NCBI GenBank assembly: GCA_036971715.1
Contig: JAVHJL010000007.1
Coordinates: 62,001 to 126,000, forward strand
Source: Arthrobotrys musiformis
Taxonomy: Eukaryota; Ascomycota; Orbiliomycetes; Orbiliales; Orbiliaceae
DNA: 64,000 nt
Direction: 5' to 3'
Positions 54,348 to 64,000 of this stretch are shown piece after piece; the first letter of the stretch is position 1; every line of letters starts with the position of its first letter. The translations under genes and the position numbers were made by a program. The notes beneath the pieces were generated by a model. That model was not told where the DNA came from. It saw nothing but the letters and a program-made list of their open reading frames with translations, and searched no databases.

Positions 54348-56891
54348 ATGTCATCTGCTCTAAGAATCGCGAGATCCTCGCCCCGGCTTCAGCATCCTGG
54401 ACGTCTAGCTCATCGGGTAAGACTACACCGCGCACCGACTTCCTGTGAACGGGGACATTGCGGCTAAAAATAAAATATAACTTTGATATATATATACACA
54501 GTCAAGGGCATTCGCGACAGCATCGTCCATTCCCAAGGTCCATCCTAATTGCGATGCTCGTACTCCTCCATATGATAGACTTCGAAGAAACTACGAAACC
54601 GTCCGCAGGGTTCTCGGGTCAAGCCAACACCTAACGCTCGCCGAAAAGATTCTATATTCCCACTTGGAAAAGCCGGAGCAAACACTCTCGGGACAGAGCA
54701 CTAGTTCGATCCGTGGAAATGCCTATCTCAAACTTAAGGTCGACAGAGTTGCCATGCAGGACGCGAGTGCGCAGATGGCGTTGTTACAATTCATGAGCTG
54801 TGGCCTCCCTACGACCGCTGTTCCTGCATCGATACATTGCGATCACATGATTGTTGGCGAGAGGGGCGCCGATGTCGACCTCCCCGAGAGCATCAAGGGG
54901 AATAAAGAAGTTTTCGACTTTTTGGAGTCTGCTGCGAAGAAATATGGTATCGAATTCTGGGCCCCTGGTTCCGGAATCATCCACCAGATCGTCCTCGAAA
55001 ACTACTCGGCACCTGGCCTTATGATGCTTGGAACGGACTCGCATACTCCGAACGGTGGCGGCCTGGGGGCTATTTGTATTGGAGTCGGCGGTGCGGACGC
55101 TGTAGATGCACTTGTAGACGCACCCTGGGAGCTCAAAGCTCCTAAGATCCTAGGCGTCAAACTTGAGGGAAAGCTCGACGGCTGGGCGAGCCCAAAGGAT
55201 GTCATCCTCAACCTCGCCGGGCAGCTCACGGTCCGAGTATGTTACATTTTTTAACAGTGGTCTATATGTTGGAGAACATCGCTAACTAGACTCACTAGGG
55301 TGGCACTGGCTACATTGTCGAATACCACGGAGAAGGGGTTCAGTCGTTAAGCTGCACTGGAATGGCTACAATCTGTAACATGGGCGCCGAAATCGGTGCC
55401 ACAACGTCACTTTTCCCATTTAAGCCCAGCATGTCTCGGTACCTTCAAGCGACTGGGAGGGGACCTATCGCGGAGAAAGCTACAGCGATGGGCGAGTTCC
55501 TATCCGCAGATCCTAAGGCGGAATATGACAAGCTCATCACTATCGATTTGTCAAAGCTCGAGCCTCATATCAACGGTCCCTTTACACCTGATTTGTCAAC
55601 GCCATTGTCAAAGTTCAAAGATGCCATCCAAGAAAAGGCCTGGCCGCTGGGTCTCAGTGCAGGTCTTATTGGATCGTGCACAAACTCGAGTTACCAGGAT
55701 ATGACTCGCGTGGAAAGCATTGTGAATCAAGCGAAAGAGGCTGGCTTGAAACCTAAGGTCGACTTCTTTGTCACACCAGGCTCGGAGCAAATCAGAGCTA
55801 CTCTAGAACGAGATCGAACTTTGAGTGCTTTGGAAAGTGCTGGGGGTGTTATATTGGCGAATGCGTGCGGGCCTTGCATCGGGCAATGGAAGCGTACGGA
55901 TGGCGTAAAGAAGGGAGATACGAACGCTATCTTGACTTCGTTCAATCGAAACTTTCGGGCTAGGAACGATGGAAATCCGGATACTCTCAACTTCCTCGCT
56001 TCGCCTGAAATTGTCACTGCTATGGTATACTCGGGGAGAATGGACTTCAATCCGACATCTGACTCGATCGAAACCCCTTCCGGATCGAAATTCAAATTCT
56101 CACCTCCACACGGCGAGGAACTCCCCCAAAACGGCTTTGAAGCTGGACGAAGAGACTTCTTCCCTGCCAAGGCAGTTCCAGATCCAACCACACCAGTTGT
56201 CGTATCTCCAACTTCCACTCGTCTCGCTCTCCTCGACCCATTCCCTCCATTCCCAGAATCGGAACTTGAAAACTTAAGTGTTCTGGTTAAAGTCAAAGGG
56301 AAGTGCACAACGGACCATATTTCTGCTGCTGGAAAGTGGCTTGCCTACAAGGGCCACCTGGAGAATATCTCCAATAACACCCTAATTGGCGCCTTGAACG
56401 CCGAGACAGACGCTGTAAACACTGTCATCGATTTCGATGGCTCCGAAACTTCAATCCCAGATCTTGCTAGACGTTGGAAAGAAAAAGGTCAAGGGTGGCT
56501 CGTTGTAGCCGAATGGAACTATGGCGAAGGATCGGCTCGTGAACATGCCGCCCTGCAGCCACGATATCTTGGAGGCTCAATCGTGCTTACAAAATCGTTT
56601 GCTCGTATCCACGAGACCAACCTGAAGAAACAAGGGTTGATTCCCCTAACGTTTGTGAATGAGTCGGATTACGATCTGATATCTCCGCGGGATAAAATTA
56701 CTACGGTTGGTTTGCTGAAGATGCTCAAGAATGGGGGTGCGGGGGCAGTTAAGCTCGAGGTTGTGAAGGAGAAGACCGGAGAGAAAATTGTAATTGAGAC
56801 CGCGCATACATTTTCCAAGGACCAGGCCGAGTGGGTACTTGCGGGATCCGCATTAAACTTGCTCGGAAAGATGGCGAAGGCTTCTTTGTAG
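54348..56891 (+). CDS. mitochondrial aconitase paralogue (AcoB/ACO2-like)
   Basis: Three exons: 54348-54416, 54502-55236, 55299-56891; 2397 nt, 798 aa. Exon 1 codes an Arg/Ser presequence (MSSALRIARSSPRLQHPG) that continues into exon 2. The three cysteines that hold the [4Fe-4S] cluster are present: Cys395 in GSCTNSS, Cys458 and Cys461 in ANACGPCIGQW. Other motifs: HCDHMIVGERGA, GLMMLGTDSHTPNGGGLGAI, CTTDHISAAG, NYGEGSAREHAALQPR and KSFARIHETNLKKQGLIPLTF. The divergence from TCA aconitase (LGGSIVLTKSF where TCA enzymes usually have GGRAIITKSF) suggests the second fungal aconitase, which in Aspergillus and yeast dehydrates homocitrate for lysine synthesis. That role is inferred; housekeeping TCA aconitase is the alternative. 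It is not the larger-spaced LYS4 homoaconitase. Confidence 0.92.
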
Positions 56892-57663
56892 GTAAAAAAA
56901 AAAGCATCAAAAAGGGTTTGCCTGTGGATGATGGGGGGTTATATGTACGATATATATGGATTTGGCGGCGCAGTTTTCATTATTCATACTTTCGTAAAGG
57001 CCGAAATGTCCACGGGATGTTTAAGGATCGCATGCACAGAATTGTGAAACTTCAACGCAGATGGGCCCTTTTTTACGGCCCACTGCACCGGTTTCTGGCC
57101 ACTTGGCTTCCCCGTGGTCTAGATATGCAGAGGATCTAGAGGATGAATTTCATCAAAACTTAGAGCTGAAAATTTTTGGGAGAGTAAAGCCGTTGCCGGC
57201 AGTAGATTCCATCAACAGATAGACAGATATCAAAGCCAATAATGGGCATTGATCAAGTCTACATTCTTCATCAGAGTACAACAAAGGACAATACCAAATC
57301 ACAAGGAATTAAAAAAGAAAAGAAAAGAAACTTAAAAAGAGAAGCCCGGGATATCAAAAAGGGACAAAGGTTTATACATCGGTTGTATCATCCAAAGGGT
57401 GTAGAATTGGAAAAGAAAACACAAACAACCACACCACTGAAGCAACATAATTCGCCAGAAAACGCCTCCAGAGACAAAGTAAAAAACATTTGTCCTGAGG
57501 TCAAGATTCGCCATGGAAAGGATCGGCGAGGCTTTGACGACGAGACTGTTCAAGAAAGAAAAACAAAAACAAAAACAAGAAACTTTTGAGACGAGTCTCT
57601 AGTCCTTTAGATGGTAATTGTACAGCAAAGAGGTTGCATGTCATCATTAGGAAAACCCGTCTA
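56892..57663. other. intergenic between convergent aconitase and bZIP genes
   Basis: 772 bp of 3' flank. The A-rich stretch 57300-57590 is open in one plus frame but very Lys-rich, and it looks non-coding. Confidence 0.55.
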
Positions 57664-59355
57664 TTAATCATCCCCATCATCGTCATCGTCATCGTCTTCT
57701 TCCTCTGCTGCTTCTGCTTCTGCAGCTGCTTTAGCCAAAGATGAAAGAGGGAATGGGGCGGATTTGATAAGTCTGATGAAATCCTCGTTGGAGCCGTGCT
57801 TCTCCATGAGTAAATCTTTCAACCACTTGTTCTCGTTCTCGAGAGTAGTAACCTTGCCGTTGAGCTCCTGGACCTTGGTCTCAAGATCCTTGGCGTGGCT
57901 CTCGAGGGCCTGTTCCCTTTGCTTCTTCTTGACTCGGAACCTAGCGGATGCAGCGGTATTCCTACGTCGCTTATCCTCCTCGGCTGCTACCCTTGAAGAT
58001 TCTTCAAGGGAACGAGGCGAAGAATCCAAACCAAGGGTAGATGACTTTCTCTTCAAGGGATTCGGGTTGATTATTGAGGTTGCAGGAGAGATCGGAGAGG
58101 TATAACTTGACGAAGACCCATTTTGAGCGAGGGCATGTGTGGCATGCGAAGGCTGGGGGAGAATAGCAAGGTTCCGAGGCCTTTGGTGGCCGTGCGAGGG
58201 CTGCGAGGAAGTGACAGCAGTAATATGAGAGTTCTGCTGAGGAGGAGGAGGAGGAGGAGGAGGAGGAGGGAAGTCGCCCATCATGAACGAAGAGAGTTGG
58301 GAGAAGTCAACGGAATTCATGTAGCCTGTTGTGATAGAAAACGAGAGGATGTCAGTGTCAGCCAACAGGAACCAGCAATCGCCTGCAGCATGATTATTTT
58401 TCTCTTATTAGGGGAGACGGAAAGAAGAGGAGTCGTGGGCCAGTGGGGGGGAGGAGAATAGCGCTGCGGTCCGGGGTATGTGTTGAGGTGTTGCAGGGAG
58501 TTAGGGGGGTGTTTGACGGTTTGTTTAACCACCGGCTTCCAGGCTGGGACTAGCGTATATTGCGTGATTGAACTGATGACAACGAAAGAAAAAGACAGAC
58601 CCTGTCGGCTGCCCAAGCGGACGGATGGGGGTCCACAGCGACTCGCAGGTTGGGGGGCCCAGCCGATGGATGGATGGATGGATGGATGGATGAATGAATG
58701 AACGAAGGAATGAATTTGCTACCCAGTAGGTGGGTGAAAAAATTTATGGGCTAGGGTGGCAAAGGGAAGGGAAAAATAGAACAGGATAAAATGGTATAGT
58801 AAATTTTGGGGGAGATGATGTTGATATCGATATCTATTCAATATCAAAAAGGAAATGTATTGTGCAGAAAATATAAATAAAATGGACAGTGCGTTCGCAT
58901 CAACGGTGGGCGCAAATGAGCGGCGGCTGGGCGTATCAGTTTGCATCCATCCCACGGATTCGCTGTGGGCCATGGGTACAAATGAATGAATGGGTATGTG
59001 CATGCAGGTGGGTGCACCCCGGTGATACAAAGAATTGTGTAGTATAGGGACTTGATGGGTGATTTCTTTGCTTTGCTTTGACGGCTCGGTATTGCATGGA
59101 CTTACTCTCAAGACTGGCATCCCCGCCGAAGACATCAAGTGAAGTGGTAGAAGTAGGCGTTTCCATTTTCTTGTCGACGTCTCTATCTGTCTCGTTTCCT
59201 CCTATGGCCGTGTGTATCGACTGGCCCATGTCCCAGTCGAAGAAGTCTGCATTTGCGAAAAGGTCGAGGTTGCTCTGGTCGAATGCATCTTCGATAGGCT
59301 CTGCCGTCCCATACATGGGATTGATGAGGTTAAGATTGGCCGAGTATTGTGACAT
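57664..59355 (-). CDS. bZIP transcription factor of the CYS-3/MetR type
   Basis: Two exons: 59355-59106 and 58325-57664; 912 nt, 303 aa. The intron of 780 nt (GTAAGT...ACAG) is by far the longest in the window. Exon 1 codes an acidic, Asp/Asn-rich activation-like segment (MSQYSANLNLINPMYG). Exon 2 starts with a MNSVDFSQLSSFMMGDF patch, then a poly-Pro run and a Ser/Asn-rich linker. The bZIP follows: DKRRRNTAASARFRVKKKQR with the N-x2-A-A-S-A-R-F-R signature of the CYS-3/MetR/Atf4-like group, and a zipper (LETKVQELNGKVTTLENENKW). It ends in an Ala/Glu and poly-Asp tail. CYS-3/MetR factors switch on sulfate assimilation and methionine genes when sulfur is short, under SCF-Met30 control. The subfamily call rests on the basic region. 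Confidence 0.9.
58666..58703. repeat. GATG/GAAT tetranucleotide array inside the bZIP intron
   Basis: About seven GGAT units followed by three GAAT units, within the long intron of the bZIP gene. Confidence 0.9.
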
Positions 59356-60184
59356 TGTTGGTGGCTTTGATGTCGAGAAGGATAGTGTCGTAGCAGCAAT
59401 AGTCGCAAGATATTATATTCCGAAGTCGTTTATCCCGATCGTTCGGAACGGTGACCCGGGAATATGAAAGTTGAACGATCGATAGATGTTGTGCAAGCAG
59501 CAGATAGTAAGTAGCAGTGGCAGCGGTGGTAGTGGCAGCAGTAGTAAGCCAGTTGAGCAGGTTGTTGGCGTAGAACACAACGGGTCAGGGCCGGAGCAGG
59601 ATAGGGCAACGGCGGGATTTTTAATCCTCTCACGAAACCAAGGGAAACACCAGCAGGCCTAACTAGTCCGATTCCTAGCGAGGGAAGTCAACGAGTCGGA
59701 AGGGAAGTCAGGAGTCGTGGCCGTGATTTGATTCTATCGTCAGGAGTCTGTCGTATGACCAGACCAAGTCAAGATCGAAAAAAGAGACTTTCTCAGCCGG
59801 AAGATATGATCAGATTCGATGAAGACCAAGACCGAGATCAAGATCAAGATCAAGAATAGAAGAACGGGAAAGCAACTGCAACGAGGTTTGGGAAGGGTCC
59901 CAAAACAGCCAATAGCTAGCCAATAATAGAGGGCAGCGATGCGGGCAAAAGCAGCTCGCTAGCTCGAGTTGGCTGGGAGGAACTGGACGTCGGAGTTTCC
60001 CTTTCGCAGAAACTTTCTGTGGTCGCCAATGACCGGAATTTGGGGGTTTCTATTAGTCACACTCCAAACACGAGCTGCTGACGGTTAAATATGCGCTCTA
60101 GTTAACTATTACCACCCGCCGGAGCTGCTTGCCTCTTAGCTTCAGGCTACAGTCGGTGGACAATAGTAAAAAAATTTTCCTTTC

Positions 60185-60218
<34 letters not shown>

Positions 60219-61366
60219 GGATGAGAGGGAGAAAGAGTTCCAACTGTGCCAGCGCTGTAATAGTTAAAGTTGGTCTACGTAGCTTCAATTGCAACTGCTA
60301 GCACAGCTACCTAAGTGCCTATAATTGTACAAAAAAGTATGGATGTTCTCCGCAGACGGAACTCTTCTACAAGGGCGGCTGATTTCTAATCCACCATGTC
60401 ATATGTGAAAACACCGTACCTACTATTGCACGGCACCGTTCAGGGTCAATAAATTGTGGTTCGAGACTCGGGACTCGCTCGTAGGCATATACTGGGTGCT
60501 ACTGCTAGCATACTCTGTAGGGTTTTGGCTCTGCATTGGATTGTCGGCATCGACGGTTATGTTGTCCAAGTTCTTTTGCCGAAATGTCACCTACACTGGC
60601 CTTGTTACGTTCAATTGGTGCTGCTTCGTCCCCATCGGGATCTCCAGTTGCCTATTTTGCCCATTTCGACTGAATTGGCTTTAACTTGTTGTGGCGGATG
60701 ATGCCCTGCCCTGCCCTTCTAGAATTGCTAAAAAAAAAAAAAGAGTTTCCGATCGGATTGGATTTGTCAGCTGGAGTTTGACCGGCCGGCCAAGACTGTT
60801 AAATCGATGTGTCTGTTGATAATTCAGTTAACCTGGCGCCGGTCATGCACATGGTTGCCCCTGATGTTTTTTGTTTTCGTTGAACGGTCGTTGCTGATAT
60901 ATAGGTAAGTAGGTACTTAAGTATAGGTATACTACATACTTGGTATGCATCAATTGCATCCGAACCTGCATGTGCACATTGTGGTGATGTCATGATGGTG
61001 ATATATCAATTTATTTATACGGGTTGGACGTTGGGTAACTGGTAGGCTCAAAAAACGTCAAGAAAGAAAGAAGTGTGTATGTAAGTAGATAAGATAAGAT
61101 AAGATCTGGATTCGCTCGATGGCATGTGTATTCCAGTTAGCCCGTCCAGATCCAAACGGGGCATCTGCACGTGGCCTGGCTTGCAATTGTGCACATGCAT
61201 GCGTCTCCAGATCTTGCAAGACTCGAGCCCGACCTTTGATCACCAACGTTACAAACAGCCTCTCGGATGTAGTCGATTCTGTCAATTAACATCCGTCCAT
61301 ACACACAAGTACTTACACTACACCCACGCACCCACCCACGTAGCTATAGAATAGACCTATAGAACA
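59356..61366. promoter_or_regulatory. 2 kb divergent region between bZIP and thioesterase genes
   Basis: No gene supported. The bZIP-proximal 280 bp have no minus-strand ATG, so the leader is free of upstream start codons. Further on: a GATCAA run (59828-59852), poly-A of 29 (60185-60213), an A-tract at 60730-60742, TAAGTAGGTACTTAAG near 60904-60919 and a GATAA run (61088-61103). The 76-codon frame at 60454 opens from TTG and is hydrophobic but unsupported. Confidence 0.5.
60185..60213. repeat. poly-A tract (29 nt)
   Basis: Uninterrupted A run, intergenic, about 830 bp upstream of the bZIP start. Confidence 0.9.
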
Positions 61367-63779
61367 ATGCAGAAAATACCGTTCCACAAAGCTCTTCGCA
61401 ATTTCACAACTTTACGGCAACTCAATTATAGGGCCTCACCGTTCCCTCGTAGCCATAGCCATGTGGACCGTTCACTGATCCGCACAGCAAAGAGATATAT
61501 CTCAGCCCCCGCACAGCCGACCCTGCTTTCCCCGATGTTTACGGTTCCATGGCTCAAGGCGCTGGAGCTGAGAGACCACCCCTCCGAAGCTTCCTCCTCG
61601 GTGCATGAGGCAAAAGAAAAGTCACCATTGACCCCAAAGCGAATGACGGATAGCTATTCAAGTTATGTTAGTCGATCGTTTCTACCATTGCTTTGGAAAC
61701 GCACACAAGGTGATCCTAGAATAGGGCTCTTGGAGGATAACTAACGGTTTGTTTTCTATTTTGGTTTCCTTAGACACTTGAGTTCGGAAAGGATGAATGG
61801 TTGGTAGATGTAAGTTGCAGCGCCGGAGCATCCGAGAATGAAATCGAGGGGTAGATTAACAGCTCGAGCTCGGGGGATATAGTCATATGTCAACTCGACT
61901 GGCCAATTGAGGTAGAAATAGAAATGGATAAGCCGACTTGGGGAGTATTTGCATCTAACCCCTTCGTTTCTTTTTTTCTTTACAGGTTAGGAACTATATT
62001 CATGGATCTCGATGCTCTTGCAGGTAAGATCACATAGTACATTGATTGGCCCCTCTTCGATATTGGCGAAAGTCTCTTCTAACACGCCACCATCAAACCT
62101 ACCTAGGGGTCATTGCATATAAACACGCTGGTGGGTTTTATGGCTGAAGTCGGATGATCGGAATAGGGCTCTTCGACGCCTCAATAAGCTAACGCAAGGT
62201 CTCAAACTTTAAGGGGAGGGCCAGACAATTGTCACTGCGGCGGTGGATAGGATATCTCTCCTGCACCATCCAACGTCTTTTTGTGACATGGAACTCCGAG
62301 GGATGGTCACCTGGACTTCGGGGAGAAGTAGCATGGAGATATCACTTGAAGTCGTGGCGCTGGAGGAAAACAAAACGATATTGACTTGCCAATTTACGAT
62401 GGTGGCGCTCGACCCGGTTACAAAAAAGTTAGTGCTTGTCGGGACTGGTTCTAGGCTGCTTCCTTAAACCCTCGATACTATTTTTACTTATATAATTCTA
62501 ACAAGTTCGCAGAGCTACGGCTATAAACCCCTTGATAGTCGAGACCGCAGAAGAGAACCGAATATTTGCTAGAGGCGAAGGTAATTAAATTTCCACCGTT
62601 AGATTACCACGAGGCATCAGGGATAGACACCGATGGTGGAGACGAACGATGGTGGCTGACAGATTGTTTGGCAATCGAAAATATCAGAGCGGAATCGATT
62701 CAAGAGGGCCCTTGCATCAGCATCCCTTGAAAAGCAAGCACCTAACGAAGAAGAGAGCAATTTGATTCATGAGATGTGGCGACAATCTCAACGCTACAAG
62801 GGGAAGTACCACACATGTACCTTGTCCCTTGCATAAAAATTTTCGCCTAACATGCATTTTCGTTACAAGCAGATCCCGGGTCTGGCGTTGAGATGCCTGA
62901 AAACATCGTCTACAGTTCGTGAGCTCCGATTGAAGGAATTTGCTATTCGTCCGTGCATAATTTTCTTGCTGACTAGCTGAACTTGATTTCTCAGTGGCTG
63001 ATACTCAGATTCAGACGACTCAAGTTATGCAACCCCAGGTATGTACCTACCGAACGAAAAGCGGTATTACAAGAAACCTAGGAAGTCTGACCGCGCCGGA
63101 TTTGTGTCCGTGATATACAGTATCGTAATCGTCACGTATGTAGGATCGATCTTCTTACGTACCTACTATGGACGAAAGGATGTTCAGGCTGACACAATGT
63201 TCTAACATGCCTCGGTTCGGACGGCAAGTCTTATATGGTATGTTGACTTGATCCCCTCAGGGTTTAATTGAACTAGTTGTGCGTTATTTTATTTTTTTAT
63301 TTTTATTTCCGTCTCTAATCCAACGTGCGACATGCATGTATGTATACGTTGACTAGATTTTCGGTGGTCTTCTCTTGCGGAACTCATTTGAACTTGCCTT
63401 TTGCTGTGCCGCTGCAGCATCCCATTCACGGCCTAGGTTCTTATCGATGTCCCCTTCCGTGTTTCGCGAGTCCGTTCCCGTCGGTGGGATCTTGTACTTG
63501 ACTGCTACGGTCGTTTATACAGAACCAGCACCGACGGGAGGGAGCCGGGTGCAGATCCGTGTTGATTCAAAGGTCCGAGATGTTCACCACAGCTCGCTCC
63601 GGAATACTGGCACTTTCACCTATACGTTTGATACGGAGGAACAGTTTAAAGTCTTGCCCAAGACCTACGGAGAATTCGTTTCCTACATTGATGGAAGAAG
63701 GAAGGCAGAGGCGGAGCAGTCGTGGGCGGACACGAGTGACGAGGTCCCTGACACTTTGGAAGCTAGTGTTGTAGAATAA
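61367..63779 (+). CDS. mitochondrial acyl-CoA thioesterase (ACOT9-like, double hotdog)
   Basis: Thirteen exons: 61367-61666, 61774-61809, 61863-61888, 61986-62023, 62107-62130, 62214-62427, 62513-62580, 62688-62816, 62870-62914, 62995-63038, 63121-63135, 63229-63237, 63357-63779; 1371 nt, 456 aa, all GT/AG. The basic start MQKIPFHKALRNFTTLRQL is a mitochondrial presequence. First hotdog: LGTIFMDLDALAGVIAYKHAG, TIVTAAVDRISLL, GRSSMEISLEVV. Middle: LIVETAEENRIF, EEESNLIHEMWRQ, VEMPENIVYMADT, TTQVMQPQYRNRH. Second hotdog: IFGGLLLRNSFELAFCCAA, VGGILYLTATVVYTE, RVDSKVRDV, LPKTYGEFVSYIDGRRKAE. Exons of 15 and 9 nt complete YRNRHSYMIFGG. Exons 3-4 are the least certain, since an alternative frame stays open through that intron. 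The enzyme hydrolyses acyl-CoA to free acid and CoA in mitochondria; chain-length preference is unknown. Confidence 0.9.
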
Positions 63780-64000
63780 AGGGGTAGAATTTGATATAGG
63801 TGCTACACCTATTGTATGTACGCTAAATTAGTTGTCGACACTAGTGTTAACTTGCGATGTGCCATGCTACATCGACATCGGTTTCGAAAGTTTAATAGAA
63901 AAAAATGCATCATGGAGTAAAGCATCGCTTCGGATTGCCCGAAACTCTACTCCGTACTAGAAAGTAGGTCCGTTTCAAGATCCGGATATACCAATTGATA
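63780..64000. other. 3' flank of the thioesterase gene
   Basis: 221 bp to the window end with no further coding signal. Confidence 0.5.

Noticed and set aside
55727..56308. 193-codon minus-strand frame
   Set aside because: Antisense to the aconitase catalytic region, whose motifs are unmistakable.
54348..56891. Homoaconitase LYS4 as the identity
   Set aside because: Motifs (KSFARIHETNLKKQG, NYGEGSAREHAALQPR, order and length) are those of mitochondrial aconitase; the lysine role is kept only as a paralogue inference.
60455..60475. tRNA B-box-like GGTTCGAGACT
   Set aside because: No A-box at the right distance and no acceptor-stem pairing around it.
60454..60701. Two overlapping hydrophobic frames
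   Set aside because: They start at TTG or lie in another frame of the same DNA; no helix pattern or family match, and no splice partner.
1..64000. CRISPR arrays, transposases, LTRs, rRNA, secondary-metabolite core genes
   Set aside because: None seen on either strand; repeats found are simple or palindromic and lack spacers, terminal repeats with a coding core, or conserved catalytic motifs.

Overview
The window is nuclear DNA of a filamentous ascomycete (Pezizomycotina). The evidence is short introns (about 41-95 nt) in almost every gene, proteins typical of that subphylum (ECM33-like GPI protein, CYS-3/MetR-type bZIP, KEX1, IPK1, a second mitochondrial aconitase of the AcoB/ACO2 type, endosulfine) and intergenic DNA rich in homopolymers and in a TAGGTA / AAGTACTTA family of palindromic simple repeats. 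The class cannot be fixed from the sequence. The genes are intron-rich for the group; the two richest have 12 and 13 exons.

Layout. 1-159 (-): start of a secreted protein, cut by the window edge. 1820-2755 (-): four-helix membrane protein. 3818-5922 (-): TCP11/SOK1 protein. 5923-10055: a 4 kb repeat-laden gap. 10056-14074 (+): DENN-domain protein with a C1 zinc finger. 14999-16827 (-): PP2C phosphatase. 18058-20498 (-): vacuolar-type amino-acid transporter with three microexons. 21229-22495 (+): RAE1/GLE2. 23337-25321 (+): KEX1. 25808-32634: four minus-strand genes in a row (MED18, endosulfine IGO1, SPF45-like splicing factor, mitochondrial NAD carrier). 34055-34660 (+): QCR7. 34761-35283 (-): a small membrane protein. 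39061-40122 (-): bHLH regulator. 43062-44394 (-): ECM33. 49248-50591 (+): IPK1. 50816-51802 (-): FAHD1-type acylpyruvase. 52357-53657 (-): cardiolipin synthase. 54348-56891 (+): aconitase. 57664-59355 (-): CYS-3/MetR-like bZIP. 61367-63779 (+): ACOT9-type thioesterase.

The genes are mostly unlinked housekeeping and regulatory loci, not a cluster. There is a loose mitochondrial theme: NAD carrier and QCR7 are divergent neighbours, and cardiolipin synthase and aconitase share a 690 bp divergent promoter. Exon-intron models were built by hand from splice signals, reading frame and remembered family motifs. Those given with exon coordinates sum to multiples of three and read through without stops.

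I found no mobile element, CRISPR, rRNA, tRNA or secondary-metabolite cluster that I could defend. The most unusual features are in splicing: three introns that need a GC donor, microexons of 9, 12, 15, 17 and 17 nt, and two stop-free introns of 3n length. A possible organelle-derived insert lies near 37.6-38.1 kb. Two large gaps (40.1-43.1 kb and 44.4-49.2 kb) hold no gene I can support.
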